A stretch of DNA of 64,000 bases from Chitinophagaceae bacterium (GTDB taxonomy: Bacteria > Bacteroidota > Bacteroidia > Chitinophagales > Chitinophagaceae): NCBI GenBank assembly GCA_023229465.1, contig JALNZE010000004.1, positions 106,764-170,763 of the forward strand, given 5' to 3'. Both the position numbers and the translations under genes were made by a program. Under the pieces are notes generated by a model. That model was given only the letters and a program-made list of their open reading frames with translations. It searched no databases and was not told the origin of the DNA. Positions 45,283 through 54,271 of the stretch are shown here, in pieces; the first letter of the stretch is position 1; each line of letters begins with the position of its first letter.

Positions 45283-47448
45283 ATGAATCAACATATTACC
45301 AATATAAACCGTCGTAATTTTCTTCGCCTCACCGGTATTACCGGGGCAGGACTGGTGGTGGGACTTTCTTCCAAAGCCAATGGCATTGAAACTGTGGAGA
45401 ATCTTACCAGTGCATTGGAATCCTATGAATTTTCTCCGTTTGTATTAATAGAGAAAAGCGGACAGATTACCATCTTCAATCCCAAACCGGAAATGGGTCA
45501 GGGTACTTTTCAATCTATTCCGGCTTTGATAGCGGAAGAGTTGGAAGTTTCGCTGGATAAAGTAACGATTAAACAAACCGGGGGGGAGAAAAAATTCGGA
45601 CCCGGACAATCCGCTGGGGGTAGCGCTTCGGTCCGCACCAGCTATATGAACCTGCGTAAGGTAGGCGCATCTGCACGCGAAATGTTAATAAAAGCTGCCA
45701 GTCAGCAATGGAATGTGCCGGTTGAAGAATGCTTTGCAGAGAATGCCAGCATCATTCACCAACCAACGGGTAAAAAATTAAGCTATGGTGAACTGGCAGA
45801 AGCAGCTTCAAAAATAGAAGCGCCAAAATCACCCAAACTTAAAGATCCGAAAGATTTTAAAATCCTGGGTAAATCATCACCAAGACCAGATGTGCCTTTA
45901 AAAGTGAATGGCAAGGCACAGTTTGGTATTGATGCCTCTGTACCTGGAATGGTATATGCTTCTATTGAACGTTGTCCGGTTTTTGGCAGTAAACTCACCA
46001 GCTATGATGCTGCTGCTGCTATGAAAGTGAAAGGTGTGATAGCAGTTGAAACCTGTGAAAGAATTCATGGAGTATACAGGTCAGAAGGGGTTGCTGTAAT
46101 TGCTGAAAATTATTGGGCGGCCGTTCAGGGTAGAAAAGTACTGATTGTAAAATGGGATAACCAGGGCAATGAAAAATTTAATTCTAAAACATACGAACAG
46201 GGTTTACGCGATGCCGCTAAAGAAGAAGGCGCCATAGATCATCAACAAGGCGATTTTGATAAGGCATTTGCAGAGGCCCCTGTTAAACTGGAAGCATTCT
46301 ACGAAACACCTGTTGTATCACATTCACCGGTTGAGCCAATGAATTGTTTGGCTAGCTGGCATGATGGCGATAAACTGGAGATATGGACCTCTACACAGGT
46401 GCCAGGCAATATTGTAACTGAATTTTCTAAAACCTATGGGGTAACACCGGAAAATTTAAAAGTAAATACCTTGTTTAATGGAGGTGGATTTGGTAGAAGA
46501 TTATATCCTGATTACGTTCATGAAGCGGTTCAGCTAACCAAAAAATTGGGTAAGCCCGTTAAGACCATCTGGACCAGGGAAGACGATACTAAACAAGGGC
46601 CCTTCCGCCCAATGACCTATTCCGCTATGAAAGGCGCTTTGGATGCAAAGGGGAAAGCAATCGCTTTTCAGCATAAAGTAATTGCGCCTACGCTGGATAT
46701 GAAGAAGGATTACGACAAAACTAAGACTAACGGAACCATGACCGAAGGTATTAGTGAACAGAAATATGAAATTGAGCACATGAAGAATTTGTATGTGCAC
46801 CATTACCTGCATGTACCCCTGGCGGCCTGGCGTGCAGTTACCAGCACTACATTGGCTTTTTCACACGAATGTTTTATCGATGAAATGGCCGTTGCCGCAA
46901 AGAAAGATCCCCTGGCTTTCAGATTGGAAATGCTTACCAAAGAATCGGATACTAAAAATGTATTGAATAAACTGAAAGAAGTTTCTCAATGGAATAAGCC
47001 CTTACCTGCAGGATGGGGAAGAGGGGTGGCACAATATGAATTTTTTGCAGGGTTAGGTGGGTATGTGATTGAAGTTTCAAAGAAGGGTACCGGTATAAAA
47101 ATTGAAAAAGTATATGCAGTGATCGATCTTGGTACGGTGGTAAATCCGGATACCACCAAAGGGCAGGTTGAGGGCGCTGCTGTGATGGCTTTAACGGCTG
47201 CTATTAAAAATGGAATTACGTTTGATAAAGGGCAGACTGTTCAATCCAATTATCATAACAATCCATTGGTGCGCATTAATGAAATGCCAAAAGTAGAAGT
47301 ACATATTCTAACAAATGGCGGACCAAAAATTAAGGGTGTTGGTGAACCGGGATTACCTCCTTTTGCACCTGCCTTATGCAACGCCATCTTTGCCGCTACC
47401 GGAAAAAGGATCAGAAGATTACCTTTTGATATTAATAAAATAGCTTAA
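45283..47448 (+). CDS. Molybdopterin-binding subunit, isoquinoline 1-oxidoreductase beta type
   Basis: Catalytic subunit (721 aa) of a molybdenum hydroxylase that oxidises aldehydes or N-heterocycles using water. A Tat-type signal occurs at the N terminus (R-R-N-F-L-R at 10-15, then a short hydrophobic run). Mo-cofactor motifs include G-G-G-F-G-R-R near residue 404 and the active-site glutamate region V-G-E-P-G-L-P-P near residue 687. The length and the lack of an FAD subunit fit the IorB class, which donates electrons to cytochrome c rather than NAD. The substrate is not readable from the sequence. Confidence 0.93.
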   Translation: MNQHITNINRRNFLRLTGITGAGLVVGLSSKANGIETVENLTSALESYEFSPFVLIEKSGQITIFNPKPEMGQGTFQSIPALIAEELEVSLDKVTIKQTGGEKKFGPGQSAGGSASVRTSYMNLRKVGASAREMLIKAASQQWNVPVEECFAENASIIHQPTGKKLSYGELAEAASKIEAPKSPKLKDPKDFKILGKSSPRPDVPLKVNGKAQFGIDASVPGMVYASIERCPVFGSKLTSYDAAAAMKVKGVIAVETCERIHGVYRSEGVAVIAENYWAAVQGRKVLIVKWDNQGNEKFNSKTYEQGLRDAAKEEGAIDHQQGDFDKAFAEAPVKLEAFYETPVVSHSPVEPMNCLASWHDGDKLEIWTSTQVPGNIVTEFSKTYGVTPENLKVNTLFNGGGFGRRLYPDYVHEAVQLTKKLGKPVKTIWTREDDTKQGPFRPMTYSAMKGALDAKGKAIAFQHKVIAPTLDMKKDYDKTKTNGTMTEGISEQKYEIEHMKNLYVHHYLHVPLAAWRAVTSTTLAFSHECFIDEMAVAAKKDPLAFRLEMLTKESDTKNVLNKLKEVSQWNKPLPAGWGRGVAQYEFFAGLGGYVIEVSKKGTGIKIEKVYAVIDLGTVVNPDTTKGQVEGAAVMALTAAIKNGITFDKGQTVQSNYHNNPLVRINEMPKVEVHILTNGGPKIKGVGEPGLPPFAPALCNAIFAATGKRIRRLPFDINKIA

Positions 47449-47474
47449 CTACTCAATCAAATACAGGGTGTTTT

Positions 47475-47882
47475 ATGCGCAGGATAATGGTGATGGGTAA
47501 TATATTGTTTTTACTGTTTGTGATGAGTGCATTTATACAGACCTATAGCTTACCCAAAAGTATTGAGCGGGGAAAAGAAGTCTATGCCACTTTTTGTATG
47601 AATTGTCATATGGCAGATGGAAAAGGAATGGAAAACGTGTATCCGCCGGTGGCTAAATCTGATTATTTAAAAAGGCCCGTGAAGGACCTTATCAATAATG
47701 TGCTAAAAGGTGAATCAGGCGAACTAAAAGTAAATGGTGTATCGTATAATGCGATCATGCCTGCGCAGGATTATTTAACAGACGGGCAGATTGCCGATGT
47801 GTTGAATTATGTAAACAATAGTTGGGGCAACAAAAACCTGAAAGCCATCACCCCTGAACAGGTGAAAAAAATGAGACCATAA
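47475..47882 (+). CDS. Periplasmic c-type cytochrome
   Basis: A 135-aa mono-heme cytochrome c. A signal sequence or anchor lies at about residues 8-24. The heme motif C-M-N-C-H is at 41-45 and a methionine ligand is probably in A-I-M-P-A-Q near residue 95. It sits 26 bp after the Mo subunit and is the likely electron acceptor of the molybdenum hydroxylase. Some relatives of this enzyme class have the cytochrome fused; here it is separate. Confidence 0.92.
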   Translation: MRRIMVMGNILFLLFVMSAFIQTYSLPKSIERGKEVYATFCMNCHMADGKGMENVYPPVAKSDYLKRPVKDLINNVLKGESGELKVNGVSYNAIMPAQDYLTDGQIADVLNYVNNSWGNKNLKAITPEQVKKMRP

Positions 47883-47894
47883 CCGGGTCATTCA

Positions 47895-48986
47895 ATGAAA
47901 GAAATAAGAGATATAGTTCAGGCATTTGAAAAAGCCATTAAAGACGGTAAAAAAACCGCGCTGGCCACTGTTGTGCATGTATCCGGATCTTCTTACAGAA
48001 GGCCGGGTGCAAGAATGCTGGTAACTGATGACGGGCAGTTAACAGGGGCCATCAGTGGTGGATGCCTGGAAGGCGATGCATTGCGAAAAGCGGTTTTAGC
48101 TATCACCCAGGGAAAAAAAAAATTGGTTGTATATAATACAATGGATGAAGATGATGCCAAACTGGGTATTCAATTAGGTTGTAATGGTATCGTAAGCATT
48201 TTGTTCGAGCCAATTGATGCCCTGGGTACCCATCCAATGGATATTTTAAAAGAGGTAATAAAATATCGAAATCCTGCAGTTATCATTACGGGTTATTCAA
48301 TGAATAATCAGGAACATATGGGCACTTTTAACCCAACTGATGTTTCGGGTGTATTAAAACAGGCGGTAACCGGCGAAACGGGAAAAGCGTTTAATAATGC
48401 CATTTCAGGCTATCGCGAATTAGCCATTGGAGAAAATCAGCAAAAACTTTTTTTTGAATATTATGTACCACCTGTTTCTTTGGTAGTTGTAGGAGCAGGC
48501 AATGATGCACTCCCGTTGGTTAGTATGGCCGGTTTGATTGGCTGGACAGTAACACTGGCAGATGGCAGATCAACACACGCTAACCGGCAAAGATTTCCTC
48601 TTGCTGAAAAAATAATGGTAGGAAAGCCGAAAGAAATAATGGATCATTTGGTACTGGATAGCAGAACGGCCCTGGTGTTGATGACCCACAATTACCATTA
48701 TGACCTGGAAATGCTGGGCCTCCTGCAAAATAAATCAGTACATTATATTGGGTTGCTTGGTCCGGCAGCTAAGCGGGAGCGTATGTTGCTGGAACTTGCT
48801 GAAAAAGGAATTTATTTTTCGGAATCAGCGCTAAAAAGTATTTATGGACCAACCGGGTTAGACCTGGGTTCAGAAACTTCAGCGGAAATCGCGTTATCTA
48901 TTTGTTCCGAAATCATGGCCGTATTACAGGATAAAGACCCCATTCACTTAAAACAAAAGCCCGAACCCATACACCAGCTTTCATGA
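47895..48986 (+). CDS. XdhC-family molybdoenzyme maturation factor
   Basis: A 363-aa XdhC/CoxI family protein. The N-terminal XdhC domain carries V-S-G-S-S-Y-R-R-P-G-A-R-M and I-S-G-G-C-L-E-G-D (about residues 55-63, with the conserved cysteine). The C-terminal Rossmann domain has V-V-V-G-A-G-N-D-A and M-T-H-N-Y. These proteins bind Moco, promote its sulfuration and insert it into hydroxylases of the xanthine dehydrogenase family. The gene lies 12 bp after the cytochrome gene and overlaps the next by 4 bp. Confidence 0.92.
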   Translation: MKEIRDIVQAFEKAIKDGKKTALATVVHVSGSSYRRPGARMLVTDDGQLTGAISGGCLEGDALRKAVLAITQGKKKLVVYNTMDEDDAKLGIQLGCNGIVSILFEPIDALGTHPMDILKEVIKYRNPAVIITGYSMNNQEHMGTFNPTDVSGVLKQAVTGETGKAFNNAISGYRELAIGENQQKLFFEYYVPPVSLVVVGAGNDALPLVSMAGLIGWTVTLADGRSTHANRQRFPLAEKIMVGKPKEIMDHLVLDSRTALVLMTHNYHYDLEMLGLLQNKSVHYIGLLGPAAKRERMLLELAEKGIYFSESALKSIYGPTGLDLGSETSAEIALSICSEIMAVLQDKDPIHLKQKPEPIHQLS

Positions 48987-49603
48987 ATGCCGGAGCATTG
49001 ATATTGGCTGCCGGCGCTGCTTCCCGGATGGGTAAAGCAAAAATGTTATTGCCCTTTGGTGGTTCAACTATCCTCACCCATATTATAACAGAAGTAAAAG
49101 CCATAAACCCTGTGGCTATCAGTTTGGTTACCGGATTTTTTCATGAACAGATAATCAACAGTATTCCTGATAAATTAGTGAATATAGTGTACAATAAAGA
49201 TTGGAAACTGGGCATGGCGGGTTCTATCCAAACCGGGTTGAATGCCCTGCTTCATACGTATCCTGATCTCAACCGGTTATTCATTGTAGTTAGTGATCAG
49301 CCCTTTTTGCACAGGGATATTTTACAGGAAATGCTTGATACACAGGTCAGAACCGGCAAGCGTATAGTAGCCGCTGAATACGGGGGTATAAAGGGTACGC
49401 CTGTACTCTTTCATAAATATTATTTCGAAACACTTCAAAAATTGCCGGGCGATAGGGGTGCACGTGTTATATTGCAACAACATCCGGATGATATAGCAAC
49501 AGTGGCATTTTCTTTGGGAGAAGTGGATATTGATACACCGGAAGATTACGAACGGCTCTGTAAAAAACTAAAAGAACAAGATGCTGAAAGACCGATACAA
49601 TAG
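48983..49603 (+). CDS. MocA-type molybdenum cofactor cytidylyltransferase
   Basis: A 206-aa nucleotidyltransferase with the N-terminal signature L-A-A-G-A-A-S-R-M-G-K-A-K-M-L-L-P (about 8-24) and S-D-Q-P-F as the metal/nucleotide site. The context with XdhC and a xanthine-oxidase-type enzyme points to MocA (adds CMP to molybdopterin) rather than MobA (adds GMP). It overlaps both neighbours (4 bp with xdhC, 23 bp with moaA), which suggests translational coupling. The choice of nucleotide is inferred. Confidence 0.85.
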   Translation: MNAGALILAAGAASRMGKAKMLLPFGGSTILTHIITEVKAINPVAISLVTGFFHEQIINSIPDKLVNIVYNKDWKLGMAGSIQTGLNALLHTYPDLNRLFIVVSDQPFLHRDILQEMLDTQVRTGKRIVAAEYGGIKGTPVLFHKYYFETLQKLPGDRGARVILQQHPDDIATVAFSLGEVDIDTPEDYERLCKKLKEQDAERPIQ

Positions 49604-50561
49604 GGTTCATAATTATCTCAGGATATCGCTTACAGATAACTGCAACCTCCGCTGCTTTTATTGTATGCCCGAAGAAGACTATGCATTTATGCCCAGTCAG
49701 CAATTGATGCAGAAAGATGAAATTGTATCACTGGCAAAATTATTTATTGCAAATGGGGTGAATAAGATCAGGCTCACAGGCGGGGAGCCATTGGTGCGTA
49801 AAGATGCCGCGGCCATCATCCGGGCATTGGGAAACCTGGGTGTTGAATTAACCATCACTACCAATGCCACCCGCGTTCACCATTTTATCGATGATTTTGT
49901 AGCGGCAGGTATCCGTTCAGTAAATATCAGCCTGGATACCCTGCAACCCGAAAAGTTTCAATTAATCACACGTCGCGACCAATTCTTCACCGTTAAGAAT
50001 AATATTCAATTATTACTGGACGGCAATTTTAAAGTGAAAGTGAATGTGGTGGTGGTGAAGGGCTTGAATGAGCAGGAAATACCGGATTTTATAGAATGGA
50101 CTAGAGCGCTGCCAATCCACGTTCGCTTTATTGAATTCATGCCTTTTGATGGTAACCGGTGGAAGAGTAATAAATTGGTAACCTGGAAGGAAATGCTGGC
50201 CATTATTACTTCAAAATATGAAATAGAAGCGCAGGAAAACCTGCCGAATGATACCAGTAAAAATTACCGAATCAAAAATCACCTGGGAAGTTTTGCCGTG
50301 ATTAGTACCATGAGCGCGCCATTTTGTGCGGGATGCAACAGGATCAGGTTAACTGCCGATGGAAAAATTAAGAATTGTTTGTTCTCACAGGAAGAAACTG
50401 ATCTTTTATCCGCATTGCGAAGCGGAAATGATGTATTGGGTTTGATTGAGCAATCAATACTGGCTAAACAAAAAGAACTGGGGGGACAGTTCTCCAAAGA
50501 CTTTGAATTGATTAACACTGATGATTTACACAATAGAAGTATGATTGCCATTGGTGGTTAA
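49581..50561 (+). CDS. moaA: GTP 3',8-cyclase MoaA
   Basis: Radical SAM enzyme of 326 aa that starts Moco biosynthesis by rearranging GTP. The N-terminal 4Fe-4S site is C21-x3-C25-x2-C28. The second, substrate-binding cluster site is C249, C252 and C266. The protein ends in the conserved G-G dipeptide needed for activity. It works with the MoaC half of the fusion at the end of the cluster. All key residues are present. Confidence 0.96.
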   Translation: MLKDRYNRVHNYLRISLTDNCNLRCFYCMPEEDYAFMPSQQLMQKDEIVSLAKLFIANGVNKIRLTGGEPLVRKDAAAIIRALGNLGVELTITTNATRVHHFIDDFVAAGIRSVNISLDTLQPEKFQLITRRDQFFTVKNNIQLLLDGNFKVKVNVVVVKGLNEQEIPDFIEWTRALPIHVRFIEFMPFDGNRWKSNKLVTWKEMLAIITSKYEIEAQENLPNDTSKNYRIKNHLGSFAVISTMSAPFCAGCNRIRLTADGKIKNCLFSQEETDLLSALRSGNDVLGLIEQSILAKQKELGGQFSKDFELINTDDLHNRSMIAIGG

Positions 50562-50571
50562 GTATCGTTTT

Positions 50572-51744
50572 ATGAAAAAGGTGGAAGAAGCAAAAAATAT
50601 TGTACTGGCAAATGCTGCGCTTTTAAACAGCGTTGAAGTATCTCTTGAAAATGCAACAGGGTATGTGTTGGCAAAAGATATTTTCAGTACCATCCGGATT
50701 CCCGCTTTCCCTCAGTCATCGATGGATGGCTATGCTATTCGATTAAGAGATAAGGATGCATTATTGCCGGTGCAGGATGCATTGCCGGCGGGCAGTTCAA
50801 AAAAAATAACTTTACTGGACCATCATGCCATCCAGGTATTTACAGGTGGCCCTGTTCCGGAAGGCACGGATGTAGTTGTGCAGAAAGAATGGGTAGTAGT
50901 AGCGGAAGACAGCATCCGGATTAATGCAAACCATCTTGAAGCGGGCAATAATATCCGTGTGCCGGGTGTAGAGATAGGCGTGGGGGAATTAGCCATTCCT
51001 GCCGGAACCCTTATTAACAGCTTTCAGGTGGCATTCCTGGCCAGCCTGGGTATTCTAACAGTAGATGTATACAGGAAACCGATAGTTTCTCTGATCATTA
51101 CCGGAAACGAATTGGTTCAGCCCGGAAATCAGTTGATGGAAGGCCAGGTATACGAATCCAATTCATTTGGATTAAGGGCCTCTTTAAAAAAAGCGGGGAT
51201 TAACCAGGTAAAGATCAGTTTTGCTAAAGATAGCCTGGCAGAAACAGAAGATAAAATTAAGACGGCCCTCGAAGAATCAGATATGGTGCTTTTAACAGGT
51301 GGCGTAAGTGTGGGGGATTATGATTTTGTAACCAGCGCCTGTCTCAACCAGGGCGTGGAGCCGCTGTTTCATGGGGTAAAACAAAAACCGGGTAAACCCT
51401 TGTTTTTGGGCCGTAAAGAAAAAAAATTAGTTTTTGGATTACCGGGTAATCCCGCTTCGGTGTTGAGTTGTTATCAGCAATATGTGTTACCCGCTATTTG
51501 TAAAATATCAGGGATGAAAGAAGCAAAACAGGTTTTTGCACAATTAAGTCAATCCTACGAAAAGAAAGCAGTACTTACTTTTTTTTTAAAAGGATATGTT
51601 GAAAACGGGATAGTGTCTATTTTGCCGGCCCAGGCATCTTTTCAATTGAGCGCTTTCGCGGAAGCCAATTGCTGGATTGAGTTGGACGAAAGTATTTCCT
51701 GGTTTGAAAAGTTTCAAATGGTAAGGATTCACCTGTTTCAATAA
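50572..51744 (+). CDS. moeA: Molybdopterin molybdotransferase MoeA
   Basis: A 390-aa enzyme that inserts molybdate into adenylylated molybdopterin. It has the N-terminal S-S-M-D-G-Y-A-I-R motif (about 47-55), E-G-T-D-V-V-V-Q-K-E, then the MoCF-binding domain with L-L-T-G-G-V-S-V-G-D-Y-D-F-V and K-P-G-K-P-L-F-L-G and G-L-P-G-N-P-A-S. I take the ATG at 50572; an upstream TTG would add nine residues overlapping moaA. Confidence 0.95.
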   Translation: MKKVEEAKNIVLANAALLNSVEVSLENATGYVLAKDIFSTIRIPAFPQSSMDGYAIRLRDKDALLPVQDALPAGSSKKITLLDHHAIQVFTGGPVPEGTDVVVQKEWVVVAEDSIRINANHLEAGNNIRVPGVEIGVGELAIPAGTLINSFQVAFLASLGILTVDVYRKPIVSLIITGNELVQPGNQLMEGQVYESNSFGLRASLKKAGINQVKISFAKDSLAETEDKIKTALEESDMVLLTGGVSVGDYDFVTSACLNQGVEPLFHGVKQKPGKPLFLGRKEKKLVFGLPGNPASVLSCYQQYVLPAICKISGMKEAKQVFAQLSQSYEKKAVLTFFLKGYVENGIVSILPAQASFQLSAFAEANCWIELDESISWFEKFQMVRIHLFQ

Positions 51745-51757
51745 CGTTATATACAAT

Positions 51758-52489
51758 ATGCAGGAGGTAATATTATATGGTCTGTGTTTTTTTGCAGTTG
51801 CCTTTTTATATGCATCTGTAGGGCATGGGGGCGCGAGTGGTTATCTGGCCCTGATGGCATTGTTTGGATTCAGCGCTTCGGTGATGAAACCTACCGCTTT
51901 GTTGTTGAACATCATGGTTTCACTGATCGCTTTTATATCTTTTTATCGCGCCAGGCATTTTAAACAAGCATTACTTTGGCCGTTGGTGGCGGCATCTGTT
52001 CCCTTTGCTTACCTGGGGAGTGTACTACCTGTTTCGGAATTATTCTATAAAAAAATCCTGGGCATTGTTTTAGTATTATCGGTGATCCGGTTGTTATGGA
52101 ATAGCGCAGACAAGCCATTACTACCGTGTCCAAAATGGTATGTGCTGAGCATCATTGGTGCTTTGATTGGGTTGGTTTCCGGTATGATCGGAATGGGAGG
52201 AGGTATTTTACTTTCACCCCTTTTATTGTTGATGGGCTGGTCTAACCTGAAGCAAACGGCTGCCATTAGTGCGATTTTTATTTTTTTGAACTCCGCTGCC
52301 GGAATGGTGGGACAGGCTGGAACCGGATTCAATTTGAGCCCGCAGATCCTTGCCATCATTGGATTTGTGTTAGTAGGGGGTGCATTGGGCGCTTATATAG
52401 GGGCCGAGAAATTACGGGTAAAAAATATGAAATTTATATTGGCTGCCGTACTGGTACTGGCCGCAGGCAAACTCTTTTTTGTAAAATAG
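51758..52489 (+). CDS. TauE/SafE-family membrane transporter
   Basis: A 243-aa inner-membrane protein with about eight hydrophobic helices. The two-fold repeated family motif is seen as S-V-G-H-G-G-A-S-G-Y near residue 21 and S-G-M-I-G-M-G-G-G-I near residue 143. TauE/SafE proteins move sulfite, sulfonates or other small anions. It sits inside the Moco genes between moeA and moaD, with no molybdate ABC transporter nearby. It may therefore handle an anion needed for, or produced by, this pathway. Confidence 0.88.
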   Translation: MQEVILYGLCFFAVAFLYASVGHGGASGYLALMALFGFSASVMKPTALLLNIMVSLIAFISFYRARHFKQALLWPLVAASVPFAYLGSVLPVSELFYKKILGIVLVLSVIRLLWNSADKPLLPCPKWYVLSIIGALIGLVSGMIGMGGGILLSPLLLLMGWSNLKQTAAISAIFIFLNSAAGMVGQAGTGFNLSPQILAIIGFVLVGGALGAYIGAEKLRVKNMKFILAAVLVLAAGKLFFVK

Positions 52490-52496
52490 TGTGATT

Positions 52497-52730
52497 ATGC
52501 GAATTCATGTTTTATTTTTTGGTTCATTAACTGATGCCACTGTTGTTCCCGATATTTACCTGGAAACAGTCGCGGATACGGCTGCATTGAAGGAGTTATT
52601 GATTCAGCAATATCCGTTATTGCGAACCGCCAAATATTTTATAGCAGTCAACCAAAAAATGGTACAGGAAAATACTACACTCAAAACAGGAGATACCGTG
52701 GCTCTGATGCCACCGTTTTCCGGAGGATAA
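52497..52730 (+). CDS. moaD: Molybdopterin synthase small subunit MoaD
   Basis: A 77-aa ubiquitin-like sulfur carrier that ends in the required G-G dipeptide (P-P-F-S-G-G), where it is thiocarboxylated by the MoeB protein encoded next. The ATG at 52497 is chosen; a GTG two codons earlier is also in frame. It pairs with MoaE to convert precursor Z to molybdopterin. Confidence 0.93.
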   Translation: MRIHVLFFGSLTDATVVPDIYLETVADTAALKELLIQQYPLLRTAKYFIAVNQKMVQENTTLKTGDTVALMPPFSGG

Positions 52731-52731
52731 T

Positions 52732-53823
52732 ATGCTGCAAAACGAACGATATATAAGACAAATGATCTTACCCGGATTTGGGTTGGTATCGCAGGATAAA
52801 CTGCGGTCCGCTAAAGTATTAATCGTTGGTATGGGCGGATTGGGTTGTCCTGCATTACAGTACCTTGTTGCAGCCGGGGTTGGAAAAATCGGTATCATGG
52901 ATGCCGACCAGGTTAGCGCCAGTAATCTGCACCGGCAATTATTATTCAATGCATCTGAAATAGGACAAAATAAAGTGGTAGTTGCAGCAGTAAAAATGAA
53001 CCAGTTGGATAATGCTGTTTTGATTGATTCATATCCGTTTGCATTGAATAAACAGAATGCACCGGAGATCATAAAAAATTATGACCTGGTGATTGATGGT
53101 ACAGATAATTTTTCCGCTAAATACCTGATCAATGATGCCTGTGTATTATTGAATAAGCCATGGGTATATGGAGCAGTCTCGCGTTACCAGGGTCAGTTGT
53201 GTGTATTTAACCTGGCTGAACAGGATACTCCGGCAATTAATTACCGGGATCTTTTTCCGGTGGCGCCGGGTTCGGGTGAAATTAAAACCTGTGAAGAAAC
53301 CGGTGTAATAGGGGTATTACCCGGTATTATTGGAACGATGCAGGCAGCAGAAGCCATCAAGTTAATAACAGGCCTTGGAAAGTTGATCTATGGAAGATTG
53401 TTTAACTACGATCTGTTACGGGCCGGTAGTTACGAGATCGCGATTGCCAAACAAGACAATCCCCTCATGATTGACCGGGATTTTTTTGAATCAATGAATT
53501 ATGTGGAGGATTGCGTAATGGAAGCAGACGGTATTGAAGAAATAAATGTGGCTACCTTTAATAGCTTGAGAACAAATCCAAATGTATTTGTATTGGATGT
53601 GCGGGAACGGCATGAATACCCTGCTATTGATTTTTCGGATGCACAGATTCCGATGTCGGAATTACAGGATTCTATTGCTAAATTACCTGAGAAAGAAATC
53701 TGTATTATTTGTCATCAGGGAATTCGAAGTGTATACGCGGCGCGGTTAATTAAATCGCAAAGACATGTAAGGGTGTATAGTCTCAAAGGGGGATTAACGG
53801 CCTACTTTAAAGAAGCGTTATGA
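52732..53823 (+). CDS. moeB: MoeB-like adenylyltransferase with C-terminal rhodanese domain
   Basis: A 363-aa E1-like enzyme that adenylates the MoaD C terminus. The N-terminal half has the nucleotide motif V-G-M-G-G-L-G-C-P (about 33-41), the catalytic arginine segment N-L-H-R-Q, and D-G-T-D-N-F. A rhodanese domain (about 275-363) with the active-site C-H-Q-G-I-R-S loop is fused at the C terminus and can supply sulfur, as in eukaryotic MOCS3. Oddly, the two CxxC zinc pairs of E. coli MoeB are missing (the first position reads N-Y-R-D). Start is one base after the moaD stop codon. Confidence 0.9.
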   Translation: MLQNERYIRQMILPGFGLVSQDKLRSAKVLIVGMGGLGCPALQYLVAAGVGKIGIMDADQVSASNLHRQLLFNASEIGQNKVVVAAVKMNQLDNAVLIDSYPFALNKQNAPEIIKNYDLVIDGTDNFSAKYLINDACVLLNKPWVYGAVSRYQGQLCVFNLAEQDTPAINYRDLFPVAPGSGEIKTCEETGVIGVLPGIIGTMQAAEAIKLITGLGKLIYGRLFNYDLLRAGSYEIAIAKQDNPLMIDRDFFESMNYVEDCVMEADGIEEINVATFNSLRTNPNVFVLDVRERHEYPAIDFSDAQIPMSELQDSIAKLPEKEICIICHQGIRSVYAARLIKSQRHVRVYSLKGGLTAYFKEAL

Positions 53824-54266
53824 TGAAAGAGAAAAAAGTGAGTACTATTTTTGTAGATGGCGCTATTCCCGCGCAAAAAATTGCCGACGATATTCAAAAA
53901 CACGCCGGCAAAAGGGATATTGGCGCCCATAGCATTTTTTTAGGCCAGGTTCGAGCTGATGAAAAAGAAGGAGCCCTGGTTACGGCTATAGCCTATACCG
54001 CGTATGAAGCCATGGCTTTGGAGAAAATGATGGAGATACGGGAAGTTTTTTTTACTAAATACGATCTCACCTGTATGCATGTTTACCATAGTTTGGGAAC
54101 TGTTGCGGCGGGCGAAATCTGTTTATTTGTTTTTGTATCTTCCAAACACCGGAAAGCGGCAATGGAAGCCTGCGAAGAATTAGTAGAAGTAATCAAAAAA
54201 GAATTACCTATCTGGGGAAAAGAAATTTTTAACAAACAGGTTTCTACCTGGAAAGAAAATAAGTAA
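53820..54266 (+). CDS. moaE: Molybdopterin synthase large subunit MoaE
   Basis: A 148-aa MoaE. Family features are G-A-H-S-I-F-L-G-Q-V-R (about 36-46), the Y-T-A-Y-E-A-M-A segment, H-S-L-G-T-V-A-A-G-E, H-R-K-A-A and the C-terminal P-I-W-G-K-E with the catalytic lysine region. Its start overlaps the moeB stop by 4 bp (ATGA). Confidence 0.94.
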   Translation: MMKEKKVSTIFVDGAIPAQKIADDIQKHAGKRDIGAHSIFLGQVRADEKEGALVTAIAYTAYEAMALEKMMEIREVFFTKYDLTCMHVYHSLGTVAAGEICLFVFVSSKHRKAAMEACEELVEVIKKELPIWGKEIFNKQVSTWKENK

Positions 54267-54271
54267 ATAAA

